Shown here one piece after another: positions 17,863 to 27,100 of a DNA stretch of 64,000 nucleotides (position 1 is the first letter of the stretch; every line of letters starts with the position of its first letter). Position numbers and translations under genes: made by a program. This DNA comes from Kordiimonas sp. SCSIO 12603. GTDB taxonomy: Bacteria > Pseudomonadota > Alphaproteobacteria > Sphingomonadales > Kordiimonadaceae. The DNA lies in the NCBI RefSeq assembly GCF_024398035.1, contig NZ_CP073748.1, positions 3,091,001 to 3,155,000 of the forward strand, given 5' to 3'. Under the pieces are notes generated by a model. It was not told the DNA's origin and did no database searches. It worked only from the letters and a program-made list of their open reading frames with translations.

Positions 17863-18981
17863 ATGAAAAAGCAACTCCCCAGCTCCTCCCCCCGCTTGTT
17901 AAAAGCTGGAGCAATCATTATTTCTGCTGGTCTTTTGGCCAGTGCCCTTGGCTTACGTTTAACGGCCCAAGAAGATGTCTCAAAAAAAATATCTGCCCTT
18001 CCAATCAAAACTACCACTGTAAAGATTGAAGACAGTTATGTATCACGCCGCACCTTTACGGGCCGTGCTGTAGCAGGCCGCATCAGCCCTTTGGCGTTTG
18101 AGCTCGGCGGAACAGTTTCAGAGATATCTACTGATTTAGGTCAGCAGGTTACCAAAGGCGATATAATTGCCCGCCTTGACACGTCCCGCCTTGAAGCCAG
18201 CAAAAGCCAGCTGATTGCTGAGCAAGAAGAAGTAACTGCATCTCTTAAACTTGCAGAACGAACCTTAAAACGTGCTGAAGAGACATTTAAAAGCGGCCAT
18301 GCATCGGCACAGCGACTTGATGAGGCCGAAGCGAATGCAATCACGTTAAAAGCCCGCCTGAAGCGCCTGGACGCTTCCTTGCGTACACTTGATGTAGATA
18401 TCAGACGCTCTTCAATAAAAGCGCCGTTCAGCGGCACCATTACACAGCGCATGGTGGATGAAGGCACCGTTGTTGGTTCAGGCACATCCGTTCTAGAAAT
18501 TACAGAAGATAGCCGCATGGAAGCCCATATCGGCATGCCGCCCAAGCATGCAAACAGTATCGCAATCGGTGCTTCCGTAGAACTGAGAGACGGTAAAAGA
18601 CAAATTATCAAAGGAGCAACGGTTCGCTCTATTGTTCCCATCATCACCGGCCAGACCCGGACAATGATGGTAACGTTTGATCTGCCGGAAAATCGCACCA
18701 CACGAGGCGAGCTAATCAACGCTGTTGTAAACGATGAACAAGATGCACACGGTGCATGGCTCCCTATTCGCGCCCTGTCATCTGATGTACGCGGTCTGTG
18801 GCGTGTTTATAAAGTACATCAGGAAGGTAGTGACCAAAGAGTACGCTTTGAGAACGTGCAGATCCTCTATACCGAGGGCAACCGCGTATTCGTAACAGGT
18901 ACTATCTCAGATGGTGATATTCTGGTTGCGGACGGTATGAACAGGCTTGCGCCTGGCCAGCTCGTACGTGCAACGCAGTAA
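17863..18981 (+). CDS. RND efflux periplasmic adaptor (membrane fusion protein)
   Basis: The 372-residue protein bridges an inner-membrane RND pump and an outer-membrane channel. It has an N-terminal signal or anchor segment (about residues 15-35), a biotinyl-lipoyl-like half (GTVSEISTDLGQQVTKGD), a coiled-coil hairpin (about 105-165, QLIAEQEEVTASLKLAERT), the second lipoyl half SSIKAPFSGTITQRMVDEG, and a beta-barrel domain. There is no lipobox cysteine. It is the first gene of a two-gene operon, 13 bp before the pump gene, controlled by the divergent TetR. No outer-membrane factor is encoded nearby, so it probably uses a shared TolC-type channel. Confidence 0.93.
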   Translation: MKKQLPSSSPRLLKAGAIIISAGLLASALGLRLTAQEDVSKKISALPIKTTTVKIEDSYVSRRTFTGRAVAGRISPLAFELGGTVSEISTDLGQQVTKGDIIARLDTSRLEASKSQLIAEQEEVTASLKLAERTLKRAEETFKSGHASAQRLDEAEANAITLKARLKRLDASLRTLDVDIRRSSIKAPFSGTITQRMVDEGTVVGSGTSVLEITEDSRMEAHIGMPPKHANSIAIGASVELRDGKRQIIKGATVRSIVPIITGQTRTMMVTFDLPENRTTRGELINAVVNDEQDAHGAWLPIRALSSDVRGLWRVYKVHQEGSDQRVRFENVQILYTEGNRVFVTGTISDGDILVADGMNRLAPGQLVRATQ

Positions 18982-18994
18982 AGGGAGACTATAG

Positions 18995-21900
18995 ATGAAA
19001 GGCTCTCTTTATAATCACCCCCGGGTCGTCTGGCTACTCCTACTCCTAATTGTCATTTCGGGTACTAACGCCTTCTTCACCATGCCTCGTCTTGAAGACC
19101 CACACATGGAAAGCCGCGTAATCCAGGTAACGACATTCTATCCTGGAGCAGACGCCGAACGCGTGGAAGCTGAGGTAACTGAAAAACTTGAACGTAAAAT
19201 TCGTGAAATCCCTGAGGTGGAAAAAGTACGCAGTACATCACGTCCTGGTAATTCCCTGATCACGGTTACACTGGAAGACCGCATCACTGATGCAAAGCCT
19301 ATTACTGCACGCCTCCGAGATAAAGTCGCTGAAGTAACTGATTTACCGGAAGGCGCTACGGCACCAGATTTTTCAGATACACGCATTTATGCCCACTCTG
19401 CTATTCTTTCACTCACATGGCATTCAGATAGCCCAATCAATTATGCAATATTGGGAAGGCATGCACGTGAAGTTGAAAGCCGCCTTAGAAACCTCTCCGG
19501 AACAGATTTCGTAGATGTACTCGGCCTTCCACAAGAAGAAATCCGTATCACCGTTGATGATAGCAGGCTGGCAGCACATGGTTTAACCATGGCAGAAGTC
19601 GCTAATATGATCCGAGGTTCTGATGCACGCGGTGCAGCAGGTGTTGTTGCAGGCACCGAAAACCGCATGGTGGTTCAGGTAACTGGCGCTATTGATAATA
19701 TCGCCCGTATCCAGCGCATTCCAATAGGGCAAGATGCCTTTGGCGCCAGCCTGCGTATTGGTGATGTGGCAACAGTAACTCGCACCTTTGAAGACCCACC
19801 ATCGCGCCTGACATATCTTGATGGTCATTACGGTGTGGTAGTTGCTGCAAGAATGTTCGAAGATTCCCGTATCGATCAGTGGTCTGACCAGATCGCCACT
19901 CTGATGGCCGATATTGAACAGACACTGCCTGCCAGTATTCATCTGGACCGTATATTTGATCAGCGTGAATATGCAGATGAACGTCTTGATGATTTGATGG
20001 GCAATCTTGCCGTTGGTGCCCTGGTAGTGCTTGGAGTTCTATTAGTATCTCTTGGCTGGAGAGCATCCCTTGTTTCGGCGTCTATTCTGCCCCTTACCCT
20101 TCTCGCCGCACTCGCCATCACCAACATGTTTGGGCTCCGCATTCAGCAGGTTCTTGTAACAGGCTTAATCGTAGCCCTTGGCATTATGGTAGATAATGCC
20201 ATCGTAATTACAGATGAAATCCAACACCTGCGCCTACAAGGTGAACGACGTGCCACCGCAGTTGCTAAAACGGTACGGAAGTTATGGGTCCCCCTTCTAG
20301 GCAGTACTATGACTACGGTGATTGCCTTCATGCCACTTGTGCTCATGCCGGGCAATGCCGGAGACTTTCTTCTTGGCGTACCCGCTGCAGTGATTGCCTC
20401 CCTTGTAGCTTCATACATTATCGCCTTTACGATTATTTCCGCAGTAGCTGGCCGCATGCTTGAAGGCCGCCTCCCTGACGAAGTACTAAAGGGCCCAGTG
20501 AAACGGATATGGTGGCGTGACGGCATTGATGGCGGCATGCTCGCTCGCGCTTTTGAAGCCAGCCTTCGGTGGTCAGTAAAACGTCCACTACGATCCATTA
20601 TTGTGGCGACAGCAATTCCGCTTGCAGGCTTTGCACTCGCAGGCCAGTTAACAGAACAGTTCTTTCCGGTAAGCGACCGCAACCAATTCCGCATTCAAGT
20701 TTACATGCCTGCTCAGGCTTCTATTGAAGAAACCCGTAAGGCAACAGAATTTGTGAATGGGCACTTGAACAAAATTGAAGAAATCGAAAGTGTTCACTGG
20801 TTCATAGGTACACGCCCTGCCAAATTCTATTACAGCATGATCGCGGCAAACGACGGTGTTGTAAGCATCTCTGAAGCTGCCGTAACAGTAGGTACATTTG
20901 AGCAGATAACAACACTTATCCCCCGCCTTCAGGAAGAACTGACCGAGCTCTTACCTGAAGCGATGATTCTTGTTCGGGAATTAGGCAGTGGCCCACCCAT
21001 TCAGGCCCCTATCGAACTTCGTATCCTCGGGCCTGACCTTGAAGTTCTTGAAGAACTTGGTGAACAAGCCCGCAGCATTCTCGCCGAGGTACCTAACGTT
21101 ACCTATACCCGAACGAGCCTGAAAGCTGGCCGGCCTATGGTTTCCGTAGAAGCTAGAGAAGATGATGTTTCCGTGACGGGGCTATCCCTCAAACAAGTGG
21201 AACAACAACTACAGGGCTTAACCAGCGGCATCATCGCGACATATGTAATTGAGCAAACCCAACAAGTACCTGTGCGCCTGATAGCTGATCGCGCCAGCCG
21301 TATGAATATTGAATCAATCGCAAACATGAGCCTGATGGGCGGCGAACGCGCTAGAGAAATTGATCAATCATTTGCTGATCTCCCTGTTTCTGCAGTAGCC
21401 GATGTAAAACTCGCTACTAAGGTAGGCGCGGTAGAACACTGGAACGGTGAGCGCATGAACAAAGTGCAAGCCTTTCTCCGGTTCGGTATTTTACCTGAAG
21501 ATGCCTTCAAAGAAGTGCAAGTTGCTCTTGCGGAAGCCAATCTGCAAGCGCCTCCCGGTTATACCATACAGTTTGGTGGAGAATCTGAAGAACGCGATGA
21601 AGCTGTTGGCCAGCTTTTCGGGACGGCTGGTATGCTGGTAGTTCTTATGCTGCTTGCAATCGTACTCACCTTTAACAGCTTCCGATTAGCTTTTGTAACA
21701 CTAGCCGCAGCAGTTCAGGCTGCAGGGCTTGGCCTGTTTTCCATGTGGTTCTTTAACTATCCTCTCAGCTTTGTGGTGATCTTTGGCCTCATGGGCCTTG
21801 TAGGGCTAGCTATCAATGCCGCCATTGTAATTCTCTCTGAGCTACGCGGCAGAGAAGATGCTCGTAACGGCGATGCTGAAGCTGTTGTGAAAGGCGTGAT

Positions 21901-22153
21901 GAGCACAGGACGCCACATTCTTTCGACAACAATCACCACGGTTAGCGGGTTTATGCCCCTTATTCTTGCTGGAGGCCCATTCTGGCCACCGTTCGCAGTA
22001 GCTATTGCAGGCGGAGCATTCCTATCCATGGTTGTTAGCTTCTACTTTGCTCCAGCAGCCTTCCTGTTTCTAACCCGGCGTAGAAGAGTAAGCGCACCTG
22101 GCGAGTTGCCGAAGCCGAAAAACCCAGAACCAATCCTACCTATAACTCAATAA
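18995..22153 (+). CDS. RND-family efflux transporter permease
   Basis: The 1052-residue inner-membrane pump has the AcrB/MexB-like layout: a first membrane helix (about 10-28), a large periplasmic loop with PGADAERVEAEVTEKLE, a block of helices (about 340-500) with GIMVDNAIVITDEI containing the conserved aspartates used in proton relay, a second periplasmic loop, and a second helix block near 870-1030. The sequence is closer to the metal- and drug-extruding HAE-1-like branch without a clear substrate. The ribosome-binding site AAGGGAGA precedes the ATG. Together with the adaptor it would export toxic compounds driven by proton flow. Confidence 0.93.
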   Translation: MKGSLYNHPRVVWLLLLLIVISGTNAFFTMPRLEDPHMESRVIQVTTFYPGADAERVEAEVTEKLERKIREIPEVEKVRSTSRPGNSLITVTLEDRITDAKPITARLRDKVAEVTDLPEGATAPDFSDTRIYAHSAILSLTWHSDSPINYAILGRHAREVESRLRNLSGTDFVDVLGLPQEEIRITVDDSRLAAHGLTMAEVANMIRGSDARGAAGVVAGTENRMVVQVTGAIDNIARIQRIPIGQDAFGASLRIGDVATVTRTFEDPPSRLTYLDGHYGVVVAARMFEDSRIDQWSDQIATLMADIEQTLPASIHLDRIFDQREYADERLDDLMGNLAVGALVVLGVLLVSLGWRASLVSASILPLTLLAALAITNMFGLRIQQVLVTGLIVALGIMVDNAIVITDEIQHLRLQGERRATAVAKTVRKLWVPLLGSTMTTVIAFMPLVLMPGNAGDFLLGVPAAVIASLVASYIIAFTIISAVAGRMLEGRLPDEVLKGPVKRIWWRDGIDGGMLARAFEASLRWSVKRPLRSIIVATAIPLAGFALAGQLTEQFFPVSDRNQFRIQVYMPAQASIEETRKATEFVNGHLNKIEEIESVHWFIGTRPAKFYYSMIAANDGVVSISEAAVTVGTFEQITTLIPRLQEELTELLPEAMILVRELGSGPPIQAPIELRILGPDLEVLEELGEQARSILAEVPNVTYTRTSLKAGRPMVSVEAREDDVSVTGLSLKQVEQQLQGLTSGIIATYVIEQTQQVPVRLIADRASRMNIESIANMSLMGGERAREIDQSFADLPVSAVADVKLATKVGAVEHWNGERMNKVQAFLRFGILPEDAFKEVQVALAEANLQAPPGYTIQFGGESEERDEAVGQLFGTAGMLVVLMLLAIVLTFNSFRLAFVTLAAAVQAAGLGLFSMWFFNYPLSFVVIFGLMGLVGLAINAAIVILSELRGREDARNGDAEAVVKGVMSTGRHILSTTITTVSGFMPLILAGGPFWPPFAVAIAGGAFLSMVVSFYFAPAAFLFLTRRRRVSAPGELPKPKNPEPILPITQ

Positions 22154-22154
22154 A

Positions 22155-22184
22155 AAAAGGGCTGGCAAACACCAGCCCTTTTTA
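22155..22184 (+). terminator. Terminator of the RND operon
   Basis: Directly after the stop, arms AAAGGGCTGG and CCAGCCCTTT enclose a short loop and are followed by further T residues. The A-run on the left means it may also act for the convergent TPR-like gene. Confidence 0.9.
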
Positions 22185-22203
22185 CATTCAAAAATATATA
22201 ACG

Positions 22204-23400
22204 TTAATTAACGAGTGGGGCCAATAGTGCCAGAGCAAAGGCTTGGTTATCATCATCTTCAACGGCAGCAACAATCTTCTTTGCTGATACTAAATCCTGA
22301 TTTGAGATAGCAGCTTCCATTAGATCAAGACGAATAACATCACGCTCATAGGCGCCATCCATTGCAGCGATCTCATCCAGTGTTGCATTGTAAGCCGTTT
22401 GCAACTCTTCTGCAGGCTGCCCTACTTTCAGATGCTTCAAGTAACGTACCTTTTCTTTCACATCATCATAATAGGCAAGTCGGCCGATAGCTCTATTTAA
22501 ATGACCGCTAGCAGCCTCAACGGAACCAATTTTATCTGCAAATGTTACGTGGGGCCCTTTTGCACGCAACCGGCCAGCATATCCAATTGCCTTCGCATAA
22601 CTGTCTTCTGCTTGAGTATTGAGACCCGCCTCCAACATTGCTCGCGCACGATCAGCCGCGATAAATGCTTTCATATTTTGCCCAAGAATGGTCTGGAAAA
22701 ACTCATCCGCCTCAAGCAGATATTTTGCCGCCAAATCAGTTTCCCCCATCTTCTCAGCCATAATAGCGAGTATAATAAAACCACGGTACTTTAACTCAGC
22801 TGCTTCTTCTGTTCTTACAATCTCTTCAACAGTTATCCGGTCCGCGGCACCAATTGTTTCTTTATCAGCACGAGAGAATAAGCTGATCTCTCTCCAAAAA
22901 GCACGCTTAGGGTTACTCAACTGCGCCAGAGCTACTCTAGCGTCTGCGAACGTTCCAGCAGCCGCAGCCTCTTCAGCAATCCTCAGCAAGGTAATGTCTT
23001 TCACGGTCTTATGAGAAAGTTCTTGCACAAGCGCGAGTGCCCCGGCTGTATCACCTGCTTTGGCCAGCAGTGGTGCAATTTCACTGATTTTTTCTGATGT
23101 TACCAATGATAAATTTACTGACCGTGCTTCATCCAATGCCAACATAAGTGTTTGTTGCGCGTCCTGAGTATTACCCGTAGCGATCATCGACCGCGCTACA
23201 CCGATGAGTATCTTTGCGCGCTGAATACCAAAATCTTCTTCAATCACTGTTTGAAGAGCAGCCTTAATTGCGCAATCTCGGTTCAATTGAGCCAAACAAT
23301 TCAATGTATGAGTATTTGGTCTGTCAGAACTGCTCACTTCCTGAGCATAACCAGAATATGACGCCGACATCATCAACGCCGCTATAACAAGTTTTTTCAC
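22204..23400 (-). CDS. Exported TPR-like helical-repeat protein of unknown function
   Basis: The 398-residue product begins with a signal peptide (KKLVIAALMMSASYSGYAQ). The rest is alpha-helical with repeated 30-40-residue units of the type ALxxAREAGDxxxAxxxLxxA, resembling degenerate tetratricopeptide/SEL1 repeats; examples are APLLAKAGDTAGALALVQEL and IAEEAAAAGTFADARVALAQL. No catalytic motif is visible. The start is GTG at 23400, overlapping the amidase stop (GTGA), so it is the last gene of a four-gene operon. A scaffold role in the envelope is plausible but not shown. Confidence 0.7.
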   Translation of the reverse strand: MKKLVIAALMMSASYSGYAQEVSSSDRPNTHTLNCLAQLNRDCAIKAALQTVIEEDFGIQRAKILIGVARSMIATGNTQDAQQTLMLALDEARSVNLSLVTSEKISEIAPLLAKAGDTAGALALVQELSHKTVKDITLLRIAEEAAAAGTFADARVALAQLSNPKRAFWREISLFSRADKETIGAADRITVEEIVRTEEAAELKYRGFIILAIMAEKMGETDLAAKYLLEADEFFQTILGQNMKAFIAADRARAMLEAGLNTQAEDSYAKAIGYAGRLRAKGPHVTFADKIGSVEAASGHLNRAIGRLAYYDDVKEKVRYLKHLKVGQPAEELQTAYNATLDEIAAMDGAYERDVIRLDLMEAAISNQDLVSAKKIVAAVEDDDNQAFALALLAPLVN

Positions 23401-24146
23401 TTTATGTCCTCATCTCTCGCTATTTGCCCTGCTATATCCTGCAGGATAATGGCTGTACCTTGATCATAAACACCCGTCACAGCCCTTTGCCGCCAATGCA
23501 TCTGAAATGCTCTTAAGGCATCTTCACTTTCTTGAGTGAAGGTTCTTATTTCTGTTATATTATAACCAACAATTTTTAGAAGACTATTCATTTTTTCAAC
23601 AGCCTTTCCATTATCATCCCTCTTTAGAAGCTGAATGGTGCTTTCACCAGTTTCTTGAGAAAAAAGTCCAAAACCATTGGCGTTTAAATACCCCCAAGGG
23701 AATAATTCCCCAGGATCACTTTTCCTATCTGGTGCTATATCACTATGTCCAATGACATTCGCGGGTACTATATCATGCCGCTGATGAATATCTTTTAGAA
23801 GCTTCAGCAACATTGCAATCTGCTTTTCAGGAAAACCTCGATACCCGAATTCATGGCCTGGGTTCACTAACTCAATTCCAATGGAATTGTGATTTAGATT
23901 ATTCATACCACGCCAATAAGAAATACCAGCATGCCAAGCACGTTTATCTTCCTTCACCAATTGAAAAAGACTTCCATCTTCTTCAATAAGATAATGAGCC
24001 GAAACTTGAGCATCTTCATCACACAGGCGTTCTAGTGCGGCCTTCCCACTTTTCATACCTGTATAATGAATAATCACCGTATCAATCACTGTGCTTGTGG
24101 GGCGTTCATTCCAATTTGGTGATGGATGTGCAATCAATTTATTCAT
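23397..24146 (-). CDS. N-acetylmuramoyl-L-alanine amidase (Amidase_2, AmiD/AmpD-like) with peptidoglycan-binding domain
   Basis: This zinc amidase is predicted to cut the bond between MurNAc and the stem peptide. The N-terminal domain has VIIHYTGMKSG (first zinc histidine), VSAHYLIEEDG, RAWHAGISYWRG, SIGIELVNPG and GHSDIAPDRKSDPGELF (the H and D ligands), all typical of Amidase_2. The C-terminus (about 180-245) resembles a PG_binding_1 fold. No signal peptide is seen, which suggests a cytoplasmic AmpD-like recycling role, though AmiD homologues are lipoproteins. I chose the ATG at 24146 (249 residues). It overlaps the preceding transporter gene. Confidence 0.9.
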   Translation of the reverse strand: MNKLIAHPSPNWNERPTSTVIDTVIIHYTGMKSGKAALERLCDEDAQVSAHYLIEEDGSLFQLVKEDKRAWHAGISYWRGMNNLNHNSIGIELVNPGHEFGYRGFPEKQIAMLLKLLKDIHQRHDIVPANVIGHSDIAPDRKSDPGELFPWGYLNANGFGLFSQETGESTIQLLKRDDNGKAVEKMNSLLKIVGYNITEIRTFTQESEDALRAFQMHWRQRAVTGVYDQGTAIILQDIAGQIARDEDIK

Positions 24147-25023
24147 CAATACTGGTAGCTATATTGGAGTGCTTTTGCTTGTTCCGGAGCGTTACGATCA
24201 ACACGCCAAGTACAGTTAACATACCGCCCATGAGCATTCTCGATGTAATTTCTTCATCCAGAATTATAACTCCAGCCAAGATAGCAAAGAGTGGCATCAA
24301 GAGGAAATAAGGAGATACTACAGAGACTTCATATTTGGTAAATAAGTAATTCGCCAGACCGTGACCAACAATCGATGAACCGATCGCACTATAAATTACT
24401 CCACCCCATGCAAGCGATGTTGCTTCAGTAACTGCCGCCACCTGATTACTTTCGAAAAGTAACGACAAAACAATAGAACCAACCGTTCCAGCTAATCCCA
24501 CCCACGCTTGAGTAGTCATCGCAGGAACATCTTTCAGAAAACGCATAAAAATGGCAGAAACCGCATATAAAAACGCTGATCCGATAACCACAAGCAAGCC
24601 ATCAATATAACTGAAAACAGCAGGATCAAAACCAAGAACCATAACGCCACCGAAACTGATAGCAATACCCGCTATTCGTTTCCATCCTACAGCTTCCTTC
24701 AGGAAAATAATGGCTAACAGTGTGGAAAACGGCACGGCCAACTGTGAAGCAATAGCTACAGCTCCAACACCGCCGGAAAGTTTCATACCCCAAAATACAA
24801 AACCGAAATGTAGCACTCCAAGAGTAATAGCTGCAGCCAGTAATATCTTCATACGCCCTTTAACTATTTTAAAGAACGGCGCAAAAAAGCAAAACACGAT
24901 AAGAAAACGAATAGCATTTGCAGTAAGTGGGGGGAAATCAACCACTGCCCATTTCACAGCAACGAAGTTAAGCCCCCAAACTAATGTTACCAGTACCGCT
25001 AGAAGAATATGCTTAAACTGCAC
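24139..25023 (-). CDS. EamA/DMT-family inner-membrane transporter
   Basis: A drug/metabolite transporter with ten predicted helices in two EamA repeats: LVTLVWGLNFVAVKW near the start and SAIGSSIVGHGLANYLF in the second half. The substrate cannot be inferred. I chose the GTG at 25023 (294 residues), which overlaps the DjlA-like stop and directly precedes the first helix. A longer reading from 25098 runs back into the upstream gene and is unlikely. It is the second gene of the djlA-like / transporter / amidase / TPR operon. Confidence 0.85.
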   Translation of the reverse strand: MQFKHILLAVLVTLVWGLNFVAVKWAVVDFPPLTANAIRFLIVFCFFAPFFKIVKGRMKILLAAAITLGVLHFGFVFWGMKLSGGVGAVAIASQLAVPFSTLLAIIFLKEAVGWKRIAGIAISFGGVMVLGFDPAVFSYIDGLLVVIGSAFLYAVSAIFMRFLKDVPAMTTQAWVGLAGTVGSIVLSLLFESNQVAAVTEATSLAWGGVIYSAIGSSIVGHGLANYLFTKYEVSVVSPYFLLMPLFAILAGVIILDEEITSRMLMGGMLTVLGVLIVTLRNKQKHSNIATSIDE

Positions 25024-25756
25024 CGGCAGGTTCCTTTTCCCGTTGCCGCACAATTTTATCGTACGCAGCATTAATTTCTGCAGCCCGGCGCGTTGCAACC
25101 GCGATCAAATCACTTGGCACACCTGCCGCAATCAATTTATCAGGATGGTTATCCCTCACTAACTGACGGTAATGTTTTTTCAATTCAGCATCCGTAGCTG
25201 TTGGTTTAATTCCTAAAACAGCGTATGGGCAATCAGGGTCAGCACCATGATAGCGATATACCAACTCATCAATTTCTTGTTGGGTATAGCCAAAAATTTT
25301 CGCAACCGCCCGGATAAAATTGAGTTCATTGGGGTGAACATGCCCGTCAGATTGTGCTATGAAGAAAAGTGCATCAAGCACATCAGAAAGCGCCCGACGG
25401 TTATCATGCATTAAATCAGCAATCTGTTTTGCATAAGCATCAAAACCAGCCGTATGCTGTCTTGCAGTATCGAATACACGACCCACATTTGCCATTTCAT
25501 GCTGTGGCACTTTAAATACCTGTTTGAAGGCATCCACTTCTTCTCGAGTTACACGCCCATCCGCTTTCGCCATCTTTGCCGAAAGCGCAATTACACCAAT
25601 AGTAAATGTAATATGCTTAGTCGCCTCAGAAGGTGGTTGAGATGCGTTTACACCCGCATCTACCGCCGCTCCTACAGCCAAACCTGCAAGAGCACCAATA
25701 GGCCCACCTAACGCGAAGCCTGCAGTACCGCCAATAATTTTACCCCAAATAGACAT
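25013..25756 (-). CDS. DjlA-like co-chaperone: TerB domain plus C-terminal J domain
   Basis: The 247-residue protein has a glycine/alanine-rich N-terminal segment (about 8-33) that may insert into the membrane, a central TerB-like helical domain (about 50-150, with ALSAKMAKADGRVTREEVD and a second FIAQSDGHVHPNE copy), and a C-terminal DnaJ domain with YAVLGIKPTATDAELKKHY and the catalytic HPD in DNHPDKL (about 180-245). J domains stimulate DnaK. The combination is that of DjlA. It is divergent from the ketoacyl synthase pair and starts the operon. Confidence 0.92.
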   Translation of the reverse strand: MSIWGKIIGGTAGFALGGPIGALAGLAVGAAVDAGVNASQPPSEATKHITFTIGVIALSAKMAKADGRVTREEVDAFKQVFKVPQHEMANVGRVFDTARQHTAGFDAYAKQIADLMHDNRRALSDVLDALFFIAQSDGHVHPNELNFIRAVAKIFGYTQQEIDELVYRYHGADPDCPYAVLGIKPTATDAELKKHYRQLVRDNHPDKLIAAGVPSDLIAVATRRAAEINAAYDKIVRQREKEPAGAV

Positions 25757-25930
25757 GTGTGTTTTCTAGCACAGCCCCTCTCCCTATCCTACAGGAAACT
25801 AAGGATATTTTTGTTTCCTCACAATCAGGTGAATGAACTGTTGGCGGAATGGCGAAAAGGCAGTATATCTGTGCGCCAATGTAACACGCTTGAAATATTT
25901 CGAGCCTTCGAGTTTGAGGGAATATGGAAC

Positions 25931-27061
25931 ATGGTTGATGTAGTTATTTCAGGTACAGGTGTATTTGTACCGGAAAATAAAATAACGAACGAAGAATTGG
26001 TTGCCGCTTTTAACGACCATGTTGACCAGTTTAATGCAGAAAATGCCGCAGATATTGAAGCAGGCCTCGTAACTGCCAAACAACACTCAAGCGCGGCTTT
26101 CATTGAAAAAGCATCAGGCATTAAATCCCGCCACATGATTGAAGTTGAAGGCGTGATGGATTTGAACCGTATGATGTCCAAGCTTCCTGAAGAAGCTCAC
26201 GGCGATCAAGACAAACCGTGTATTCAAGCTGAAATGGGTATTGCTGCCGCTAAAATGGCTATTGAAGCTGCGGGTATTGATGCTGGTGACATTGATCATC
26301 TTATCTGTTCATCAGCTGTTATGCAGCGCGCCTTCCCGGCAATCGGCATCGAAGTGCAACACCATCTAGGCACTGGTGGTTCAGCCCTTGATATGGTTAT
26401 GGGCTGTTCAAGTGCCACATATGGTCTGCTTGCTGGTGTTAATGCCATTAAATCAGGAATGGCTGACCGGGTTCTCATGGTGAACCCAGAGATTTTCTCA
26501 ACCATGGTGAATTACCGGGATCGTGACAGCCATTTCATCTTTGGTGATATCGCTACTGCGGTTGTTCTGGAGCGCGCCGATCTTGCTAAAGGGAACGACC
26601 AGTGGAAAATCACTGGCACAAAAGCTGAAACACAGTTCTCCAGCAACATTCGCTCTCATTATGGCCCACTAACACGTATTGATGATAACAGCATGCTACG
26701 CAAAGACATGTTCTTTGTTCAGGAAGGCCGCAAAGTATTCAAAGAGCTTTTACCGCTTGTAACAGAATTTATCTCGACACAGTTGGAAGCCGAGGGCCTG
26801 AAGGTTTCAGACCTGAACCGCATGTGGCTACACCAAGCCAATATCAACATGAATATGTTTGCTGCTAAAAAACTGCTAGGCCGCGAACCAGAAACTGATG
26901 AAGCCCCAACCGTACTCGATGAATACGGTAATACAGCTGGCGCTGGCTCAATTGTGGCTTTCCATAAAAACCGCGCTGATCTAAAGTCTGGCGATAAAGG
27001 TATTATCTGCTCTTTCGGTGCAGGCTATTCAATCGGTAGCTTGCTCGTTGAAAAACTTTAA
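25931..27061 (+). CDS. Beta-ketoacyl-ACP synthase III-like protein (FabH-like), first of a tandem pair
   Basis: A 376-residue thiolase-fold condensing enzyme. The catalytic triad expected for KAS III is intact: C159 in MGCSSATYG, H301 in LHQANINM and N334 in EYGNTAGAG. FabH itself is about 317 residues, so this belongs to a longer FabH-like branch with an insertion near residues 25-90. I chose the ATG at 25931, since the upstream extension is unconserved and the downstream paralogue has the same length. It could condense acyl-CoA or acyl-ACP with malonyl-ACP; the actual substrate is unknown. It is transcribed divergently from the djlA-like operon and with its paralogue 39 bp downstream. Confidence 0.88.
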   Translation: MVDVVISGTGVFVPENKITNEELVAAFNDHVDQFNAENAADIEAGLVTAKQHSSAAFIEKASGIKSRHMIEVEGVMDLNRMMSKLPEEAHGDQDKPCIQAEMGIAAAKMAIEAAGIDAGDIDHLICSSAVMQRAFPAIGIEVQHHLGTGGSALDMVMGCSSATYGLLAGVNAIKSGMADRVLMVNPEIFSTMVNYRDRDSHFIFGDIATAVVLERADLAKGNDQWKITGTKAETQFSSNIRSHYGPLTRIDDNSMLRKDMFFVQEGRKVFKELLPLVTEFISTQLEAEGLKVSDLNRMWLHQANINMNMFAAKKLLGREPETDEAPTVLDEYGNTAGAGSIVAFHKNRADLKSGDKGIICSFGAGYSIGSLLVEKL

Positions 27062-27100
27062 AAACAAGCAAGGCTAAAAAGCCAATAAAAGGGACATATT

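Noticed and set aside
24139-25098. Longer EamA reading frame starting at 25098
   Set aside because: It overlaps 86 bp of the djlA-like gene; the GTG at 25023 lies just before the first helix and fits coupled translation.
25757-25930. Upstream extension of the first FabH-like gene
   Set aside because: The 58 extra residues are not conserved and the paralogue starts at the equivalent of the ATG at 25931.
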